This document shows positions 5,320-9,631 of a stretch of 9,631 nt of DNA, piece after piece. The stretch's first letter is position 1. Each line of letters begins with the position of its first letter. The notes under the pieces are model-generated. The model was given only the letters and a program-made list of their open reading frames with translations, ran no database searches and was not told where the DNA came from. Source of the stretch: Scatosoma sp045614565 (GTDB taxonomy: Bacteria > Bacillota > Clostridia > Christensenellales > Borkfalkiaceae); assembly GCA_045614565.1 (NCBI GenBank), contig JAZLDG010000056.1, positions 1 to 9,631 of the forward strand. The letters run 5' to 3'. Made by a program: the position numbers and the translations under genes.

Positions 5320-8300
5320 TCAGTTCTCCTTTCCTTCCCGTTCTTCTCTCGCGATCCGTGCAATTTCCGCGGGATCGATCGAGCTTGCCGTCCGCGGCGT
5401 ACATTGATCGCGGTTAAATCCGCACATACCGCCGTATTTACAGTATTCGCAACCGCTCCCATACGGCGTAGGCTCGATATATCCTTCCTTTAACTCTTGA
5501 ACGCCTTGGCGGGTTACGAACACCGAGTAATCCAAAAAATCACGAAAAACTTCTTCGCTCATAACCCGTTTGCTCCGCGCGTTGGGTTTTAAGGAAGCAG
5601 GGAAAAATTCGCTTTGCTTTTCTTCCGTCAAACCCTTATCACCGCAAAGCAACGCTTCTTTATCCCCGTTCAAAAAGCCTTTCATTTGAAATCTACCCGT
5701 CGGGTTATCGGTATAATCCACCGACGCGGGGAAATAAAACACACCGGCAGGTATGCGTTCACCCTTGATTGCGGACATATAAAGCTGCATTTGCAGCTTT
5801 CTTCCCGTATAATAAGACACGGCGGTATCGTCGATCGCGCCCGTCTTATAATCAACGACGCGTACGTAATTTTCCGTACCGTCTACGCGGTCGATTTTAC
5901 CGTGAAAATCGTTCGTAACGACGGATTTTTCCGTTTCTTCCACTAAAAACGCCGAACCTTTGATTTGCCGAAACGCCGCCACCGCAACGTCCGCGCCTTC
6001 CTTGCATAATTTTTCCGCAAAAACCGTTCCCGAAGCGGTATCGGCGTTCGCCGCGTACAAGGGACTTTGCAAGATTTTTTGCCCTTCTTGCATAGCGAAT
6101 ATCCGCATTTCTTCTTCCGTATTTATATTTTCCGCTTGCTTGGTCGTAATTTCCAAAAGCGTATGCACAAAATTACCCGTATCCAACGCCAAAACCGCCG
6201 TTTCTTCCCGTTCGCGTACGCGTAAACCTCGTTCGGCAAAATTGCGGAAAGGGCAGGAAAAATACCCTTCCAAGGCGGTAGGAGATATTTTTCCGTCGTG
6301 AAAAAACAGTTCTTCCCCGCGTTCAACGCATACCTGTCCCCTATCTTCTTTCAAAAAATCGTCTTTTTCCTGTACACCAAGCTTATCGAGTGCGGTATAA
6401 ATGGAAGCGTAGGTCGTTTGTGAACGCCCAAAATGCGTTTCGTACGCGTCCTTTTCCAAAAGCAATCTTCTAATGGCAGGCGCGGGCGCGGAGCATTGAT
6501 AACAAAGTTCGTCGCCGCGAATTTTTTTTTCTCTTACAATCGGTTTCCCAAAGGCGTTGCAAAAACGGTCGTCGATATAGCGGAAAATATCGCTAACCAG
6601 CGGCTCGCTGCCGTCGGAAGCAAGCGGGTAGGAAAGGTGCAACTCGTCCATAAATGTGCAAAGGTTCAAGCCTACGCACTCGCGAGCGCGCAAATTTACT
6701 TCGGCAACCGTGGGCTCTAATAAGGTTTTTACGTCCGCAAGCCGTTCGATTTCTTTGTCCGAAACGACGGCGGTATCGCTTCCCACCCGCGGAACTTCGT
6801 CCGTCATACCCACCGCGAACAAAACGCTGACCTTTTCAATACGGCTTTCGGTGAGATCGCCCACGAACACCGCATCCGTTTTTAAGGGAATTAAGGATAT
6901 TTCCGTCGCATCCAAGCCGTCCTGTAACACGGCGGCGAACTCGGCGACGGTCATTTCTCTTTCGTTCGTTAAAAGCTCCGCTTCCTTCAAAACGCCTTCT
7001 AACGCGCGGTAAATTTGCGCAAGATAGCCTTTTTGAGAAATATCTTCCACACTCTCTTCGATTTTTTGCAAAGCTTCTTCCGCGTTGAAATCCGCCAACA
7101 GCTCGCGAATCGCCGCGCAATACGCCCTACCGCTTGCACGCAAACGGATATTCTTCGTAGCACAAAGCAAACGCTCGCGCGTGTTTTCAAGCGCGGTCAC
7201 GTCGTAAATTTCCGTCACCGCTTCTATTTTTTTAATCTCACGTCTTGCCCCGCCGCGATAATTTGCGAATTTTAATAAATAATTACGGTATTCGTCGCTT
7301 TCGCCAAAAAACGGGTTTTGGACGAAGGATTGTACCGCCGTAGGCGAAAAACGCTCGCGTACGACGCGTAAACAATCAAGCAAAAACCGCGACAGCGGGT
7401 GATTTTTTAATGAGCGTTTTTCGTCGATGAAATAGGGAACGCCGTATTCGCCGAGCGCGCGTTTTAAGGAAAGCGCGTACCCGCTGACGTTTGGTACGAG
7501 CACGGCAAAATCGCGAAATCTGCGGTTTGTATTTTCTGTAACCGCGCGTTTGATTTGCAAGGCTACGTACTCCGCTTCTTCCATTTTATCCCCCGCTTCA
7601 AATATACGGATTTTATCCGTCGGCGTTTTTACGCCGCGTTTTGGTTCGAACAAGCCTTTCCGTAAAATTTCCGCTTCACCGCCAAGGGGCGTGCCAAGCT
7701 CTAACACACGGCATTTTCCGTACTGTTCACAAACTTTGGTAAAGGTATTGACGGCGCGGTTGATATACAATTCTTCTTCCCCCGCGCAAAATACGCCCAC
7801 CACGTTTTTTGCGTTTTCGCAAACGGCGCGAATGGTTGCCCGCGCTTGCGCGGTAAAGGAATTATAGCAAAGGAAAAATACGTTCGTGTCTTTGAGCGTT
7901 TTATCCTGCCGCAAATATTGCGGCAACAAAGCAAGGTATCGACTTTCGTCGACGAAACCGTGTTCACGTAAAAAGTCCGTGTAGCCTTCGTAAATGAGCG
8001 CAAGATCGGAAAGTTTTTTCTTCAAAGCGTCGTCGGGAAGCAGCGCAAGGCTTTCTTTCAAGACGTCGGGCGTGATTTCCGACGCGGAAAACTGCGCAAG
8101 CGTTTCATAGATACATTTCGCGTTATTACCGATCCCCGAAATGCTCGTAAAGCATTGCAACGCATCTTGCCGTTGCAAGCGCGTCATTATTTCCCCTACC
8201 GCCATTACCGAGCCTTGTTTGCTCAAAGCCCGTTCGTTAGTCTTTACAAACCGAGCAAAAGTAGAAACGGAGCTTTGAAACGTTCCGCCCGTTTTCGCCA

Positions 8301-8442
8301 CGAGCGCGCGTTCGGCAATCAACGTCAATCTGTCTTCGCAAAAAATTAAATTGCGGTCGCCCGTTTTTTCAAAAGCCGAAGCGTATTCCGCCATCAGCTC
8401 CATACATTCGGAAAGGGTATACGCTTTTATTACCGTATTCAT
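5320..8442 (-). CDS. addB: ATP-dependent helicase/deoxyribonuclease subunit B (AddB), 1040 aa
   Basis: AddB is the partner of AddA. It has an inactivated or non-motor helicase fold, Chi-recognition surfaces and a nuclease that cuts the other strand. The C-terminal nuclease is intact: H760 (GNFVH), D851 (GKIDRV), D864 and K866 (VVDYKTG), then QLY (886-888). The four iron-sulfur cysteines are present: C730 (YFSCPFRNF), then C998, C1001 and C1007 in the C-x2-C-x5-C pattern. The mid-region IPLKTDAVFVGDL (518-530) with FAVGMTDEVPR (542-552) is typical of the family. The N-terminus (AYTLSECMELMAEY) has no GxxGxGK(S/T) Walker A, unlike Bacillus AddB. The start at 8442 is supported by AAAGGAG about 9 nt upstream. 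The length is near the lower end for the family. It is first in the addBA operon, with an extended -10 promoter at 8478-8483. Confidence 0.95.
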   Translation of the reverse strand: MNTVIKAYTLSECMELMAEYASAFEKTGDRNLIFCEDRLTLIAERALVAKTGGTFQSSVSTFARFVKTNERALSKQGSVMAVGEIMTRLQRQDALQCFTSISGIGNNAKCIYETLAQFSASEITPDVLKESLALLPDDALKKKLSDLALIYEGYTDFLREHGFVDESRYLALLPQYLRQDKTLKDTNVFFLCYNSFTAQARATIRAVCENAKNVVGVFCAGEEELYINRAVNTFTKVCEQYGKCRVLELGTPLGGEAEILRKGLFEPKRGVKTPTDKIRIFEAGDKMEEAEYVALQIKRAVTENTNRRFRDFAVLVPNVSGYALSLKRALGEYGVPYFIDEKRSLKNHPLSRFLLDCLRVVRERFSPTAVQSFVQNPFFGESDEYRNYLLKFANYRGGARREIKKIEAVTEIYDVTALENTRERLLCATKNIRLRASGRAYCAAIRELLADFNAEEALQKIEESVEDISQKGYLAQIYRALEGVLKEAELLTNEREMTVAEFAAVLQDGLDATEISLIPLKTDAVFVGDLTESRIEKVSVLFAVGMTDEVPRVGSDTAVVSDKEIERLADVKTLLEPTVAEVNLRARECVGLNLCTFMDELHLSYPLASDGSEPLVSDIFRYIDDRFCNAFGKPIVREKKIRGDELCYQCSAPAPAIRRLLLEKDAYETHFGRSQTTYASIYTALDKLGVQEKDDFLKEDRGQVCVERGEELFFHDGKISPTALEGYFSCPFRNFAERGLRVREREETAVLALDTGNFVHTLLEITTKQAENINTEEEMRIFAMQEGQKILQSPLYAANADTASGTVFAEKLCKEGADVAVAAFRQIKGSAFLVEETEKSVVTNDFHGKIDRVDGTENYVRVVDYKTGAIDDTAVSYYTGRKLQMQLYMSAIKGERIPAGVFYFPASVDYTDNPTGRFQMKGFLNGDKEALLCGDKGLTEEKQSEFFPASLKPNARSKRVMSEEVFRDFLDYSVFVTRQGVQELKEGYIEPTPYGSGCEYCKYGGMCGFNRDQCTPRTASSIDPAEIARIAREEREGKEN
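5743..5761 (-). repeat. Interspersed motif, copy 4 (diverged, inverted)
   Basis: The plus strand reads GGCAGGTATGCGTT at 5746-5759, the reverse complement of the motif core. It matches the 19-bp motif at 15 positions and has the full 12-bp core. It lies in addB and encodes GERIPAG (about residues 894-900), in the opposite orientation on the chromosome to the other three copies. Confidence 0.65.
6323..6341 (+). repeat. Interspersed motif, copy 3
   Basis: TCAACGCATACCTGTCCCC matches copies 1 and 2 at 18 of 19 positions. It lies in addB, read on the opposite strand as RGQVCVER (about residues 701-708), in the variable linker before the nuclease domain. Its reading frame differs from those of copies 1 and 2. 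Confidence 0.85.
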
Positions 8443-8477
8443 TCGTTTCTTCTCCTTTGCAAATTCTAACCAAGTCT

Positions 8478-8506
8478 ATTATAGCACATTTGACGTGAGA
8501 TTTTCA
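8478..8506 (-). promoter_or_regulatory. Promoter of the addBA operon (extended -10)
   Basis: On the minus strand TGCTATAAT carries a consensus TATAAT (8478-8483) with the TG extension one base upstream. The -35 position (8501-8506, TGAAAA, 17-nt spacer) is a poor match, so the extended -10 probably compensates. The start would lie near 8471, giving a leader of about 28 nt that contains the AAAGGAG site. Confidence 0.65.
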
Positions 8507-8547
8507 GCTTTTTTTCACAAGAATTTTCAAAAAATCTATGTTTTATT

Positions 8548-8576
8548 TTTACAAATGCCAAATTATGTGGTATAAT
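8548..8576 (+). promoter_or_regulatory. Promoter of the lipoprotein gene
   Basis: TTTACA (8548-8553) and TATAAT (8571-8576) are separated by 17 nt, and TGG precedes the -10 to give an extended -10. This is a near-consensus, probably strong promoter. The start near 8583 leaves a leader of about 47 nt. It is divergent from the addBA promoter, the two -10 boxes being about 90 bp apart. Confidence 0.75.
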
Positions 8577-8629
8577 AGTAATAATGAACGGGTTTTTGAA
8601 AAAAAACGAACGAGAAAGGCAAAAAAATT

Positions 8630-9619
8630 ATGAAACGCAAAACGATTTTATCTTTAACATCTTTACTTCTTGGCGCAACGCTGTTTTCCGCTTGTACGGA
8701 TACGAACTACAAAGTGGCGTTCGACGATTACTGGAAATATGACGTCACCATTCCCCAAACGGCAATGGAAGAAACACTCACGTACAAAGTCACTTTTGAC
8801 GACGATATGGGAATCAATAATTATTCGTTGCAATACCAAGAAGGTACGTACACGACTAAGCTTACGGGCAGTATGCAAGGCGACAAGCTCGTATATACCT
8901 ACGAAACGGAGCTTGCTATTAACGCGATATATCAGCTTGACGCAACGCAAAGCGAGCCGCTTGCAAACGTCGTGAAATCGAGCGTGACTTTCCTGTCCGC
9001 AGCGGACGGCTTAAAGCCGATTGCTTCGCATAAAGAAATCGACAACTATTCCCCCGTTAAGATCGCGGAAGCAAGCAAGGTGGAAGATTGTTACAAGCGT
9101 TATCGCTATACGCTTGACGTGACGTACGACGAAACCAAAGTGACCGCCGTCATCACTAACGAAGCGTTAAAAGAAACGGTGGAAGGATATACCCCGTCCA
9201 CTCACGAAACGACGATCGATAACTCCAAATACAGCTATTTAGACAACGAACAAGTTTTGCTTGCCCTTCGCGGCGTAAACCCCACGACTACGGCTTCGCC
9301 GTCTTTGCTCGTGTACGCGCCCTTCTCCAAAGCGGTGCAAACGCTGAAAGCAAGCTACTCCACAAGCGCGACGGCGGGAGATTTCACCTTTGAAATGGAC
9401 GGCGAAACGGCAAAACGCAATATCGCCTATTATACCGTAACGCTTGGCATTGACGCCAACGATTCGGGCAGAGCACAAACGGTGCAAGTTGCAAAGGTTA
9501 CCAACGCGAAAGCAAACGATTACCGTAACGTAATCTTGAAATACGAAGCTCCCGTCGCCTTTAATTTGGGTACGCTCGTATACGAATTACAATCGGCGAA
9601 ATTTATCAATAAACAGTAA
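8630..9619 (+). CDS. Predicted secreted lipoprotein, 329 aa, function unknown
   Basis: The N-terminus has a lipoprotein signal peptide: basic MKRK, a hydrophobic core (ILSLTSLLLGATLF) and a lipobox-like LFSAC with C22 as the modified residue. The mature protein should be anchored on the outer face of the cell membrane. Residues 23-329 are rich in T, Y, V, D and alternating hydrophobic residues, as in beta-sandwich or beta-barrel-like extracellular domains. No catalytic motif or known domain is recognisable. Only one further cysteine (C149) is seen, so disulfides are unlikely. The ribosome binding site is modest (GAGAAAGG about 10 nt before ATG). The stop is at 9617-9619 and no terminator is visible in the remaining 12 bases. 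The lipoprotein call is firm; the function is unknown. Confidence 0.85.
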   Translation: MKRKTILSLTSLLLGATLFSACTDTNYKVAFDDYWKYDVTIPQTAMEETLTYKVTFDDDMGINNYSLQYQEGTYTTKLTGSMQGDKLVYTYETELAINAIYQLDATQSEPLANVVKSSVTFLSAADGLKPIASHKEIDNYSPVKIAEASKVEDCYKRYRYTLDVTYDETKVTAVITNEALKETVEGYTPSTHETTIDNSKYSYLDNEQVLLALRGVNPTTTASPSLLVYAPFSKAVQTLKASYSTSATAGDFTFEMDGETAKRNIAYYTVTLGIDANDSGRAQTVQVAKVTNAKANDYRNVILKYEAPVAFNLGTLVYELQSAKFINKQ

Positions 9620-9631
9620 AACATTGTATAA

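Noticed and set aside
5318..5404. Longer addA reading frame beginning at 5404
   Set aside because: It would overlap the end of addB by about 85 bp and add 29 residues before the conserved helicase start. The ATG at 5317 has a good GGAG site and starts close to the Q-motif, as in other AddA proteins.
1017..6341. Interspersed motif as the Chi site of this AddAB enzyme
   Set aside because: Known Chi sites in Bacillota are 5-8 bp and far more frequent. A 12-19 bp site with one inverted copy among four does not fit, although two host genes happen to be addA and addB.

Overview
The window looks like chromosome from a low-to-moderate-GC Bacillota, most likely an uncultured Clostridia-type bacterium. 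Evidence: an AddAB-type (not RecBCD) helicase-nuclease, strong GGAG-type ribosome binding sites, sigma-A-like promoters, a lipoprotein signal peptide of Gram-positive style, a tRNA with encoded CCA, and a small PRC-barrel protein of the kind common in Clostridia. No transposase, integrase, phage gene or CRISPR array is visible, so this is mainly housekeeping DNA.

Layout, left to right. 1-329 has no complete gene. It holds a possible gene start running off the left edge on the minus strand, a good minus-strand promoter for it, a tandem decamer, and the terminator and hairpins behind a tRNA. 330-404 is tRNA-Gln(CUG) on the minus strand with its own promoter at 440-468. 583-1167 (+) is a PRC-barrel-like protein. 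It converges on, and overlaps by 24 bp, a three-helix membrane protein (1144-1785, -). Upstream of that are addA (1877-5317, -) and addB (5320-8442, -), separated by 2 nt in the order addB-addA. 8443-8629 is a divergent promoter region firing addBA to the left and a lipoprotein gene (8630-9619, +) to the right.

How the genes work together. AddB and AddA form the heterodimer that resects double-strand breaks to start RecA-dependent repair; both nuclease sites and the AddB iron-sulfur cysteines are present. The membrane protein may be read from addBA or from its own weak promoter. Its ribosome binding site lies inside a long hairpin, and its terminator lies inside the coding sequence of the convergent PRC-barrel gene.

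The most unusual observation is a short interspersed DNA motif, TCAACGCATACCTGCCCCC. It occurs four times, with an invariant 12-bp core, in three different genes, in both orientations and in three different reading frames. It is therefore conserved as DNA rather than as protein. Its function is unknown; an uptake-like or protein-binding site dispersed through the genome is one possibility.
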